Positions 15,132 through 22,264 of a stretch of DNA of 24,021 nt are shown in pieces (position 1 is the stretch's first letter; each line of letters starts with the position of its first letter). The position numbers and the translations under genes were made by a program. Source of the DNA: JBNKFQ01 sp050289385 (GTDB taxonomy: Bacteria > Pseudomonadota > Gammaproteobacteria > Pseudomonadales > Porticoccaceae); assembly GCA_050289385.1 (NCBI GenBank), contig JBNKFQ010000030.1, positions 1 through 24,021 of the forward strand. The letters run 5' to 3'. The notes under the pieces were generated by a model. That model was not told the DNA's origin, did no database searches, and saw nothing but the letters and a program-made list of their open reading frames with translations.

Positions 15132-15828
15132 CGGTCAGCGCCTCCAGCCGAATATAATCTGTGGCAGCTTCACAGGCCGGTTGCGCAAAAAAACTGTCTG
15201 CCTGCTGGTGCGCTTGCAGCCGACCGTTGCTGATAAATAACACGTCCCCGGCCAAACGACGGGCCTGCGCCAGATTGTGTGTACTCATCAAAACTTTTAC
15301 CCCCTGAGCTACCAGCTTTGCAATAATCGCCTCAACACGCACGGTGGACTCGGGGTCAAGATTGGCTGTTGGTTCATCCAGAAATAACAGGCGAGGCCGA
15401 AATGCCCGGGCTCGGGCAATGGCGATTTGCTGCTGCAAACCCTGCGATAACAACTGCGCCGAATGGTTGGCGTACTCGGACAACCCGGCCCACTCAAGTG
15501 CGTCCATGGCACTTCCGTTTTTTTTGCGCCCCGGTTCACTGCCAAAAGCCAATGCCATATTTTGCAACACTGAACCTCGCAACATTACAGGATGCTGAAA
15601 CACCATAGTCTGACGTGGCGTCGTGCCACCATGCCAGTCGAGTCGACCACAACTGGCAGCAATCAACCCGTGGCACAAGCGCAACAGCAAACTCTTGCCG
15701 GCACCATTTGGCCCCAAAAGCACCGTGCAACGCGCATCCATCAATGTGGTTGTAATATCGCGCAGCAACCATTTACCGCCAACTTGCAAGCCGATATCGT
15801 GTAGCGACAACAAAGGCAATCCGTTCAT
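15124..15828 (-). CDS. tupC: Tungstate ABC transporter ATP-binding protein TupC
   Basis: This 234-residue ATPase powers the TupABC importer. Walker A is LLGPNGAGKSLLLRL (about residues 35-49), the Q-loop is MVFQHP, Walker B is LLFLDEPTANLDP and the switch His is in STHNLAQARRL. The signature reads LLSQGLQQQIAIARA, a degenerate version of LSGGQ in which the second Gly is present but the first is Gln. Degenerate signatures occur in some oxyanion importers, so activity is not excluded. The start overlaps the tupB stop by 4 nt (ATGA). The tail overlaps the GTG of tupA. Confidence 0.93.
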   Translation of the reverse strand: MNGLPLLSLHDIGLQVGGKWLLRDITTTLMDARCTVLLGPNGAGKSLLLRLCHGLIAASCGRLDWHGGTTPRQTMVFQHPVMLRGSVLQNMALAFGSEPGRKKNGSAMDALEWAGLSEYANHSAQLLSQGLQQQIAIARARAFRPRLLFLDEPTANLDPESTVRVEAIIAKLVAQGVKVLMSTHNLAQARRLAGDVLFISNGRLQAHQQADSFFAQPACEAATDYIRLEALTGV

Positions 15829-16523
15829 AAGGCCGGTTTAACCCCTGCTCGACTGACACCGTAAACCAGCATATTGACGCCAAGTGAAATCACCAGCAGC
15901 ACCAGGCCAAGCGCCAAAGCCATTTCCAGATTTCCCTTGCTGGTTTCCAAAGCAACGGCGGTTGTCATCACACGAGTGAAATGTTCGATATTGCCGCCGG
16001 CGATCATGACCGCGCCAATTTCTGCAATGGCGCGACCAAAACCCGCCAGTAGCACCGTGCCAAGTTCTGTGCGACTCTCCTTTAACAATATCCATTGCGC
16101 AGGACCACCGGTAATACTCAGGGAACGAAGTTGCTCATCAATGCGCTGCCACTTTTGCTGTAAATGACTACGACTCAGCGAAGCGACAATCGGTGTAATG
16201 AGTAATGTTTGAGCAATGATCATTGCCGTGGGCGTGTAGAGCAAGCCAAACACTCCCAACGGCCCGGCTCGAGACAACAGCAAATACACCACCAGACCCA
16301 CCAGCACCGGCGGCAAACCCATCATGGTATTGGTCAGTACCGTCAATATTCTGTGACCGGGAAAACGACGGGTCGCCAGCAAAACACCCAGCGGCAAACC
16401 CAGTAATGCCGCCAGTATCATTGCTGTAATACTGACCCGCAAAGACAATCCGATAATTTCCCAAAGATCGCTCTGGATATTCAGTAGTTGCAGCAAAGTC
16501 TGGACAAAAGAATCTGTGGTCAT
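15825..16523 (-). CDS. tupB: Tungstate ABC transporter permease TupB
   Basis: This inner-membrane permease forms the tungstate channel. About five hydrophobic segments are visible, including ITAMILAALLGLPLGVLLA, GLPPVLVGLVVYLLL, TAMIIAQTLLITPIVASL and LGLVLLVISLGVNML. The coupling helix region is EIGAVMIAGGNIEHFTRVMTTAVAL, typical of TupB. I start at the ATG at 16523 (232 residues). The frame can be extended to a GTG at 16553, but that codon lies in the heptamer array of locus C. Neither start has a good Shine-Dalgarno, which suggests that locus C replaced the original leader. It is the first gene of tupBCA-moaB-moeA. Confidence 0.92.
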   Translation of the reverse strand: MTTDSFVQTLLQLLNIQSDLWEIIGLSLRVSITAMILAALLGLPLGVLLATRRFPGHRILTVLTNTMMGLPPVLVGLVVYLLLSRAGPLGVFGLLYTPTAMIIAQTLLITPIVASLSRSHLQQKWQRIDEQLRSLSITGGPAQWILLKESRTELGTVLLAGFGRAIAEIGAVMIAGGNIEHFTRVMTTAVALETSKGNLEMALALGLVLLVISLGVNMLVYGVSRAGVKPAL

Positions 16524-16539
16524 GGAGAAAAGGCTTTGG

Positions 16540-16861
16540 GTTGCACGTCGCACACTATACGTCGCACGCTGTTATAGTGGCAACCGAAAATCCAGGCGCA
16601 CTGTAGTATGGATGAATGGCACTTACTTAAGCTTGAATACGACGTTAAATGGTCGCACGTCGGTAGTGACTCGCTGTCGCTCGGTCCTTCGGACCGCCTT
16701 CGGCGCCGAAATGGTAAAACTATTTTTCGCACGTCGCACGCTAAAAACAACATGCCTCTGTAGCCCTCTGTTACGGGGCACTGTTACGGGGCATCAGGTT
16801 TGTGCGAAGAAGCGTTGGGCCGGTCTTAAAAGCGTGCGACGTATAGCGTGCGACGTGCGAC
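16540..16861. repeat. Heptamer inverted-array repeat, locus C (long, with mirrored variant unit)
   Basis: The left arm reads in 7-bp steps GTTGCAC, GTCGCAC, ACTATAC, GTCGCAC, GCT (16540-16570). The right arm reads AGC, GTGCGAC, GTATAGC, GTGCGAC, GTGCGAC (16831-16861). The arms are mirror images, including the odd second-step unit ACTATAC / GTATAGC. Two further GTCGCAC groups lie inside, at 16652-16658 and 16726-16742, flanking TCGCTGTCGCTCGG (16671-16684) and a GGTCCTTCGGACC hairpin. This fills the 320 bp between tupB and moaA; no convincing gene is inside. The right arm ends 14 bp before the moaA stop. Confidence 0.85.
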
Positions 16862-16874
16862 CAAAAAATCACCG

Positions 16875-17888
16875 TTACCCCCCCGTCATATTCATAAAAC
16901 GCACAATTTGCGGGTCGCCGTTTAAAGCAAAGTAATGTCGCTCCGGCTTGCGGGCGATTGCGTCCACAATGACTTGCTTGAGTGCATCAATATCGCCCGC
17001 ATGACTGCGCACAACCTCTCGCAGATCAGCTGAATGCTCATTGCCCAGGCACAGCAGTAAACGGCCTTCTGCGGTTAACCGCACGCGGTTGCAACTGGCG
17101 CAAAAATTATGGCTGTGAGGTGAGATAAACCCGACACGTGTATTGGGCACTCCGTTTATTCGATAATAACCGGATGGCCCACCGGTTTTTTCAGTCGTGG
17201 GCACCAGTTGATACTGTTCTGAGATTCGCTCGCGCACGTCATCACTGGAAAAATAACTGTCGGCACGATTCCGGTCGACCTGACCCAGCGGCATCTCTTC
17301 AATAAAACTGATATCCATGTGACGCGCGATAACAAAATTTAGCAGGTCAATTATTTCGTTATCGTTATGCCCGCGCAAAATCACTGTATTGATTTTCAGT
17401 CTCTCAAACCCTTGCTCACGGGCGGTGTCAATGCCGGCAACAACTTTATCAAGGTCACCGGTGCGCGTGATATCATGAAATTTTTCGGCATCGAGAGAAT
17501 CGAGACTGATATTTATACGCTTGACGCCCGCTGCCTTTAACTCCGACGACAATTTGGTTAGTTGGGAGCCATTGGTTGTCAGTACCAGCTCATTCAGCCC
17601 TGACAGGGCACCCAATCTGCGAACCAACTTGAGGCTATCATGCCGTACCAGAGGCTCTCCGCCAGTAAGGCGAATTTTTCTTACTCCCAGTTCAGTAAAA
17701 GCACGTGCGATCAAATAAATTTCTTCGTAGTTGAGTATTTTGTCGCGAGGCAGAAACGTCATTTCCTCAGCCATACAATATCGGCAACGAAAATCACAAC
17801 GATCCGTAACAGAAATACGCACATAATCAATGCACCGGCCAAACGGATCGATCAGTTTTTCGGGAAATTTTCTGTTTTTTTTCACCAT
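16875..17888 (-). CDS. moaA: GTP 3',8-cyclase MoaA (radical SAM)
   Basis: MoaA converts GTP to 3',8-cyclo-GTP, the first step of pyranopterin synthesis. The 337 residues contain the N-terminal radical SAM cluster motif CDFRCRYC (C-x3-C-x2-C), the GGEPLVRHD SAM-binding loop, and the C-terminal cluster ligands in NFCASCNRVRLTAEGRLLLCLG. The chain ends with the essential GG dipeptide. The ATG at 17888 gives a full N-terminus. It follows moaE by 53 bp; locus C separates it from tupB, and this may split the transcript. Confidence 0.96.
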   Translation of the reverse strand: MVKKNRKFPEKLIDPFGRCIDYVRISVTDRCDFRCRYCMAEEMTFLPRDKILNYEEIYLIARAFTELGVRKIRLTGGEPLVRHDSLKLVRRLGALSGLNELVLTTNGSQLTKLSSELKAAGVKRINISLDSLDAEKFHDITRTGDLDKVVAGIDTAREQGFERLKINTVILRGHNDNEIIDLLNFVIARHMDISFIEEMPLGQVDRNRADSYFSSDDVRERISEQYQLVPTTEKTGGPSGYYRINGVPNTRVGFISPHSHNFCASCNRVRLTAEGRLLLCLGNEHSADLREVVRSHAGDIDALKQVIVDAIARKPERHYFALNGDPQIVRFMNMTGG

Positions 17889-17941
17889 TAAACACTATCC
17901 ATTACTGCTTTTCGTGAAGCATCAAAACGGTGTACCAGACT

Positions 17942-18370
17942 TCACCATTTTCCGGCTTTATCCACGTCACTCTGTTTTGCCTCAACCCAGCGTTCTCCAT
18001 CGGCGCCGATTTCTTTTTTCCAAAACGGTGCACGTGTTTTCAAAAAATCCATAATGTATTCACCGGCGGCAAATGCTTGCGCGCGATGAGAACTGCCAAC
18101 ACCCACAAATACAATCTGCTCGCCAACGTCAATTTTTCCTATCCGATGAATTACCGTTACATCATCCACCTGCCAACGCCGTGTGGCATCTTCAGCAATG
18201 CTGGCGAGCGCTTTTTCTGTCATGCCGGGATAATGTTCGAGGTACAGTGCTTCAATACCATTTTCACCACGCACACAACCGGAAAATGTGACAACTGCAC
18301 CACAGTTTGTCGATCGCAAACGTTGATATTCCACACCGACATCAAAGTCTTCGTACTGCACACGTACCAT
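17942..18370 (-). CDS. moaE: Molybdopterin synthase catalytic subunit MoaE
   Basis: MoaE pairs with MoaD to sulfurate precursor Z into molybdopterin. Motifs are VVTFSGCVRGENG, LEHYPGMTEKAL, VIHRIGKIDVGEQIVFVGVGSSHR, AFAAGEYIMDFLK and APFWKKE, whose lysines contact the MoaD tail. I place the start at the ATG at 18370 (142 residues). AGGTGG lies 8 nt upstream and only one base separates it from the moaD stop, so the pair is coupled. The longer frame to 18412 overlaps moaD and adds unconserved residues. Confidence 0.95.
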   Translation of the reverse strand: MVRVQYEDFDVGVEYQRLRSTNCGAVVTFSGCVRGENGIEALYLEHYPGMTEKALASIAEDATRRWQVDDVTVIHRIGKIDVGEQIVFVGVGSSHRAQAFAAGEYIMDFLKTRAPFWKKEIGADGERWVEAKQSDVDKAGKW

Positions 18371-18371
18371 T

Positions 18372-18623
18372 TTAACCACCTGTAACTGGCGGGAAAAAAG
18401 CAACCTCATCACCGTCGCGAACTGGCGTATCGGCCACAGCTACTTCCTGATTTACTGCCGCCAGCACACTGCTGTTCAGCAGTTGTTTCGTCCAAATATC
18501 ACCGCGGGCTGCCAGGTGGATTCGCAATGACTCCACCGAACTGACATTCGAGACAAATTCAATCTGTTCATCACCACAACCCAGGGCATCGCGCAGGGAT
18601 GCAAAATATTTAAGCTGGATCAT
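18372..18623 (-). CDS. moaD: Molybdopterin synthase sulfur carrier subunit MoaD
   Basis: This 83-residue ubiquitin-like protein carries the thiocarboxylate sulfur. It starts MIQLKYFASLRDALG and ends VAFFPPVTGG with the required C-terminal Gly-Gly. GGAG precedes the ATG at 18623 by about 10 nt. It is directly upstream of moaE. The MoeB-like activating enzyme that would charge it is not in this window. Confidence 0.95.
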   Translation of the reverse strand: MIQLKYFASLRDALGCGDEQIEFVSNVSSVESLRIHLAARGDIWTKQLLNSSVLAAVNQEVAVADTPVRDGDEVAFFPPVTGG

Positions 18624-18751
18624 AGTCGTTACTTCTCCAATTCAAATTGAATTCCTTTCGGTATCAGATCAGGGCGCAGTAATGAATCCCGGTAGAGCAT
18701 CCAGACTTCAGGGGCGAAACCTCACCACCAGACCAAGCACTATAATGACAT
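18624..18751 (-). other. moaC-moaD spacer with a short open frame
   Basis: This spacer of 128 bp contains a 23-codon frame with ATG and a TAA stop, encoding MLYRDSLLRPDLIPKGIQFE and three more residues and ending 9 nt before moaD. It overlaps the moaD ribosome binding site. A palindrome, CAATTCAAATTGAATTC, lies at its end. It might be a leader peptide or the tail of a lost gene. No riboswitch-like structure was recognised. Confidence 0.3.
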
Positions 18752-19234
18752 TCAGCAATCACGTCGCCAGTCGCCAGATTTACCACCACTTTTTTCCACC
18801 AGTTGCAAGTGCTCAATACTCATGCCGCGATCCACCGCCTTGCACATATCATAAATAGTCAGAGCGGCCACCGATGCAGCAGTAAGCGCCTCCATCTCAA
18901 CCCCCGTTAGACCGCTATTTTTGCAAGTGGCAACAATATGAAGTCCATCCTGGCCTTTTATGGGTTCTATCTCCACTTTCACCGACGTCAGCAAAAGCAC
19001 ATGACACAAGGGGATAAGCTCCCAGGTACGCTTGGCCGCCTGAATCCCCGCAATGCGGGCTGCAGCCAGCACATCACCTTTCTTGTGCCCACCCGAGAGT
19101 ATCAATTGCAGTGTCGCTGACTGCATGTACACACTGGCTTCGGCAACACCCAGCCTCTGTGTGTTGGCCTTGTCGCCAACATCCACCATATGGGCATGAC
19201 CGGAATCGTCCAGGTGAGTTAACTTTTGTGTCAT
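18752..19234 (-). CDS. moaC: Cyclic pyranopterin monophosphate synthase MoaC
   Basis: MoaC turns 3',8-cyclo-GTP into cyclic pyranopterin monophosphate. The 160 residues have the family blocks KKGDVLAAARIAGIQAAKRTW, IPLCHVLLLTSVKVEI, GVEMEALTAASVAALTIYDMCKAVDRGM and the C-terminal LVEKSGGKSGDW. They contain the catalytic Lys and Asp pair. GGAGG lies 11 nt before the ATG at 19234. It is the first gene of the minus-strand cofactor block and diverges from mobA across about 65 bp. Confidence 0.96.
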   Translation of the reverse strand: MTQKLTHLDDSGHAHMVDVGDKANTQRLGVAEASVYMQSATLQLILSGGHKKGDVLAAARIAGIQAAKRTWELIPLCHVLLLTSVKVEIEPIKGQDGLHIVATCKNSGLTGVEMEALTAASVAALTIYDMCKAVDRGMSIEHLQLVEKSGGKSGDWRRDC

Positions 19235-19268
19235 AGTATCGAATAGCCTCCGGGAGCGTGATCAGGGC

Positions 19269-19274
19269 ATTATA
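19269..19274 (-). promoter_or_regulatory. Candidate -10 element for moaC
   Basis: A perfect TATAAT lies on the minus strand 34 bp before the moaC ATG, preceded directly by TG. No good -35 is found at standard spacing, so the assignment is weak. It sits in the moaC-mobA divergent gap. Confidence 0.3.
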
Positions 19275-19299
19275 CAGTCTCAACCAGGTGGTATACCCC

Positions 19300-19899
19300 A
19301 TGTCTGAAGCTTACACCATATCGCCCGAACAACTCACTGGCCTGATTCTGGCCGGAGGGCAAGGTCGCCGTATGGGCACTCGCAACAAGGGCCTGATTGA
19401 TATCGCCGGGCGCCCGCTCGTTGACTACGCTGCCGACCTCCTGAAACCATATGTGCAACGACTGCTTGTGTGCAGCAATGACCAGCAGGACCACTACCAG
19501 AGTCTGGGATATTCTGTCATTGACGATGGCGAGTTTGCCCGGCAAGGGCCACTGGCGGGTATCCTGGCCGGAATACGGGCTACCAAAACCCCGTGGCTGG
19601 CGATTATACCCTGCGATCAACTGACACTTCCCGAAAAGGTTTATCCCGCTTTGGCTAAAGCAGCCACGCAATGCCCTGTCGGCATGGCTGTGGCTTGTGA
19701 CAAACACCGCATGCACCCAACCTGCGCTGTCATAAAACGCAACGTCGGCAAATCGCTTCAGCAGCGTATTGTGACTGGCGAACTGAAAGCGGGGTTGTGG
19801 TTTGAGGAAATGAACGCCGCCCGAGTGGTTTTTGAGGATGTTGAATTTATCAATCTGAATACCCCGAAGGATCTGAACAGATTCAACCAAACAGGATAA
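19300..19899 (+). CDS. mobA: Molybdenum cofactor guanylyltransferase MobA
   Basis: MobA adds GMP to the cofactor to form the bis-MGD needed by formate dehydrogenase. The nucleotide-binding start LILAGGQGRRMGTRNKGL and the PLAGILAGI and IPCDQLTLP segments (the latter with the metal-binding Asp) are present. I choose the ATG at 19300 because AGGTGG lies 8 nt upstream; the open frame begins earlier, at 19258, without support. The result is 199 residues, normal for the family. It diverges from moaC and converges on the sensor kinase gene with a 17-bp overlap of their 3' ends. Confidence 0.95.
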   Translation: MSEAYTISPEQLTGLILAGGQGRRMGTRNKGLIDIAGRPLVDYAADLLKPYVQRLLVCSNDQQDHYQSLGYSVIDDGEFARQGPLAGILAGIRATKTPWLAIIPCDQLTLPEKVYPALAKAATQCPVGMAVACDKHRMHPTCAVIKRNVGKSLQQRIVTGELKAGLWFEEMNAARVVFEDVEFINLNTPKDLNRFNQTG

Positions 19900-21172
19900 T
19901 CGATACGCGCAACCCACCTTCCGGACGATTGCCTACCGTAACTTCACCGCCCAATTGCTGCACGGACCGATGGACGATACTCATTCCCAACCCATAACCT
20001 TCCTTGCTGTTATATCTCTTGATCCGATAAAACGGCGTAAAAATATTACGGATGTCTTCATCCGACATTCCCGGTCCCCGGTCAATAACCGAGAGTATGG
20101 CTTTACCTCTCTCAAATCGCAGAGTTACGGTAACCTCGCTATCCTCTGGACTATATTTGAGGGCGTTCTCCAGAATATTTTTGAACGCTTTCTGTAAAAT
20201 AATAACGCTGGTTTTCAAGTTTCTGGGCTTGCCGGCTATTTGATACGTGATCTGTCGTTGGTTATGCAAAAACCGGGCGTCTTCAATCATTTGCGAAGCG
20301 AGCGCATTGAGGTCACAAAACTCCATGTCATTGTCTTTTTGTGCGCCGTCAACTTCGGAGCGGGAAAGAGTCAGAATTTCGTCAATCAATTTGTTGAGTG
20401 ACCCGCATTCCCGGTCGAGCCTGTCGTACATTTCACTATTGATGCCGACCACTTCGGCTTCACATCGCGCCAGCTCGCCGGCAACCTGCAAGCGCGCAAG
20501 GGGCGCGCGCAACTCGTGGGAAACATCATGTAGCAATTGTTGTTTGGAACTCACCAGAGATTGAATGCGCTCGGCCATATAGTTAAACGACCGTGCGAGG
20601 CTGCCAAATTCGTCGCGACGCCGGGTTAACTTGCGGTCTAGCCTGGTGTCCAGCTCACCCGAACCCATGATATCGATGTGACTCTGCAAGCGTTTGATCG
20701 GGCGTATCACCACAAAAGACAGCAACAGGCTGAATACCGCAGACACCACCAGGGCAAACCAGAAACGATACTCCGTTGACGACGATACAATGGCTCCCAA
20801 CAGAGAGTAGTCGGGCGGTGGAATATAAACTCGATAGCGTCTATCCCGCACAGACGTGTAAGTGATACTGCGACTTTCTGAAAAATTCAGCTGCCCGGGG
20901 TCGCCGTGGACCAGCCCACCGGTCTGTTCGTCAATGACCACGAAATTGACCACACCATAAGTATATGTCGGCATAACATCGCCACCAATAAACTGACCCC
21001 AGCGTTCATACTGGGCAGTAATCCCTGCCAACTGATCCTTGAAACTTTCCTGCCACTCAATATCCCGAGCTTTTTGCAGTGTTTCGTTAAACAGCAGTAC
21101 CCAGCTACCAACCGCAATGACTGCGCTGGACAACCAGATAACGGCGAAGATTTTCCAAAACATGCTGCGCAT
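19883..21172 (-). CDS. Sensor histidine kinase (CpxA-like)
   Basis: This 429-residue inner-membrane kinase has a TM helix at about 7-28, a periplasmic domain of about 110 residues, and a second TM at about 137-156. HAMP follows at 157-210 (VIRPIKRLQSHIDIMGSGEL), then HisKA with phospho-acceptor His219 in LLHDVSHELRAPLARL. The HATPase domain shows an N-box with NILENALKYSP, G1 SVIDRGPGMSDEDI and G2 KEGYGLGMSI. The domain order and the sequence around the His are CpxA-like, but the periplasmic sensor is not recognisably CpxA, so the ligand is unknown. It is downstream of its response regulator gene, from which it is separated by repeat locus D. No Shine-Dalgarno precedes the ATG at 21172; the heptamer array ends 8 bp before it. 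The 3' end overlaps mobA. Confidence 0.9.
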   Translation of the reverse strand: MRSMFWKIFAVIWLSSAVIAVGSWVLLFNETLQKARDIEWQESFKDQLAGITAQYERWGQFIGGDVMPTYTYGVVNFVVIDEQTGGLVHGDPGQLNFSESRSITYTSVRDRRYRVYIPPPDYSLLGAIVSSSTEYRFWFALVVSAVFSLLLSFVVIRPIKRLQSHIDIMGSGELDTRLDRKLTRRRDEFGSLARSFNYMAERIQSLVSSKQQLLHDVSHELRAPLARLQVAGELARCEAEVVGINSEMYDRLDRECGSLNKLIDEILTLSRSEVDGAQKDNDMEFCDLNALASQMIEDARFLHNQRQITYQIAGKPRNLKTSVIILQKAFKNILENALKYSPEDSEVTVTLRFERGKAILSVIDRGPGMSDEDIRNIFTPFYRIKRYNSKEGYGLGMSIVHRSVQQLGGEVTVGNRPEGGLRVSIILFG

Positions 21173-21180
21173 TCAGGAAA

Positions 21181-21328
21181 AGTCGGAAGTCGGAAGTCGG
21201 AAGTCGGAAGCCAGGTCAAAGGCGTAAGACACTGCGCTGGCAGAACAGTCTAATCGATCCGCTTCGAGGCCGAGCGAAGCAATGGCATTGATCTTTATCT
21301 TCCGACTTCCGACTTCCGACTCCCGACA
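21181..21328. repeat. Heptamer inverted-array repeat, locus D
   Basis: Four perfect AGTCGGA copies (21181-21208) face three perfect TCCGACT copies (21301-21321) and one variant CCCGACA (21322-21328). The arms are exact reverse complements with a 92-bp core. The core holds GGCCGAGCGAAGCAATGGC (21268-21286), closely matching locus B. The heptamer is the same as the right arm of locus A. The element fills nearly all of the 167 bp between the response regulator stop and the kinase ATG. Confidence 0.88.
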
Positions 21329-21339
21329 GCTCTTCATCT

Positions 21340-22044
21340 TCACCCCTCATTAACCAACTGGTAACCCACACCGCGCACCGTTTTGATCAGATCATGATCG
21401 CCCATGATATTGCGCAATTGCTGACGCACACGACTGACGTGCACATCAATACTGCGATCGTATGGTGTCAGTTCACGATGCAATACCTTGCGGGTAAGCT
21501 CTTCCTTGCTGACCACACTGCCGGCGCTATGCATCAACAATGCCAGCACCTCAAATTCGGTGCTGGTCAATTCCATATTCGCGCCATCGTGCAATACTGA
21601 ACGGCTGCCCGGATCAAGTTCCAACCCATGCAATTTGACCGGAGCATGTCTTGTATCTCTGGTCCCGCCCTGACTGCGCCTCAATACGGCGTTTATGCGC
21701 GCCAACAGTTCACGCGGGTTGCAGGGTTTGCCAAGGTAATCATCGGCGCCCATTTCCAGGCCCAGAATTCTATCGACCTCGTCACCACGACCCGTCAGCA
21801 TAATAACCGGCGTGGCTATCAAGGCCCGCATTTGCGGCAGCAGCTCCAGACCTGTCATACCGGGCATCTGGATATCCAGCACAATCAAGTCATAGGCCAT
21901 GCCCTTGCTCAACTGGCGCAACGCAGAGTCTCCATCGTATACCGCATCGACGCTAAATCCACTGTTGGTCAAATACACAGACAACAGGCCCGTCAAGTCC
22001 TCGTCATCGTCAATCAGCAAAATTTTCTGTTTTGGCTCACTCAT
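21340..22044 (-). CDS. OmpR-family response regulator (CpxR-like)
   Basis: This is the partner of the neighbouring kinase. The receiver domain (about 7-120) has the acidic pair in IDDDED (residues 11-16), phospho-acceptor Asp57 in IVLDIQMPG, Thr in PVIMLTGRG and the conserved Lys in LGKP. A winged-helix DNA-binding domain follows, with LTSTEFEVLALLMHSAG, VSKEELTRKVL and DVHVSRVRQQLR. I place the start at the ATG at 22044 (234 residues), which has GAGGGG 7 nt upstream; the longer frame to a GTG at 22059 runs through that site. CpxR-like over the whole length, but the regulon is not visible. Confidence 0.93.
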   Translation of the reverse strand: MSEPKQKILLIDDDEDLTGLLSVYLTNSGFSVDAVYDGDSALRQLSKGMAYDLIVLDIQMPGMTGLELLPQMRALIATPVIMLTGRGDEVDRILGLEMGADDYLGKPCNPRELLARINAVLRRSQGGTRDTRHAPVKLHGLELDPGSRSVLHDGANMELTSTEFEVLALLMHSAGSVVSKEELTRKVLHRELTPYDRSIDVHVSRVRQQLRNIMGDHDLIKTVRGVGYQLVNEG

Positions 22045-22264
22045 AACACTACCCCTCACCTCTACCCGTCCATATTACCCACAAATTATGCGTTCCTGAA
22101 CCAATGAGGCATTTGCAATGCGATGGGCTGGCTTCAGAACAGGCTGGAACATCCTGATAACCATGCCGGGTGCGCAGTAGACGATGATAACTGTGGCCGG
22201 GCCGAATATCTTGATCCCAAGGGTGATCGCGTTCACCACCGCCCGAACAGAAAAGGGGAACGCG
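22045..22264. other. Intergenic region between msrC and the response regulator
   Basis: These 220 bp hold no recognised gene, repeat or clear terminator. A 73-codon open frame on the minus strand overlaps the end of msrC and lacks a good start. GAGGGG at about 22052-22057 is the Shine-Dalgarno of the regulator. Confidence 0.4.

Noticed and set aside
16516..16935. 139-codon plus-strand frame across repeat locus C
   Set aside because: It reads through heptamer arrays and into the antisense of moaA; composition is repeat-driven.
18624..18751. Moco or Tuco riboswitch in the cofactor block
   Set aside because: No conserved riboswitch-like stem pattern was recognised here or before moaA; a covariance model search would be needed to settle it.
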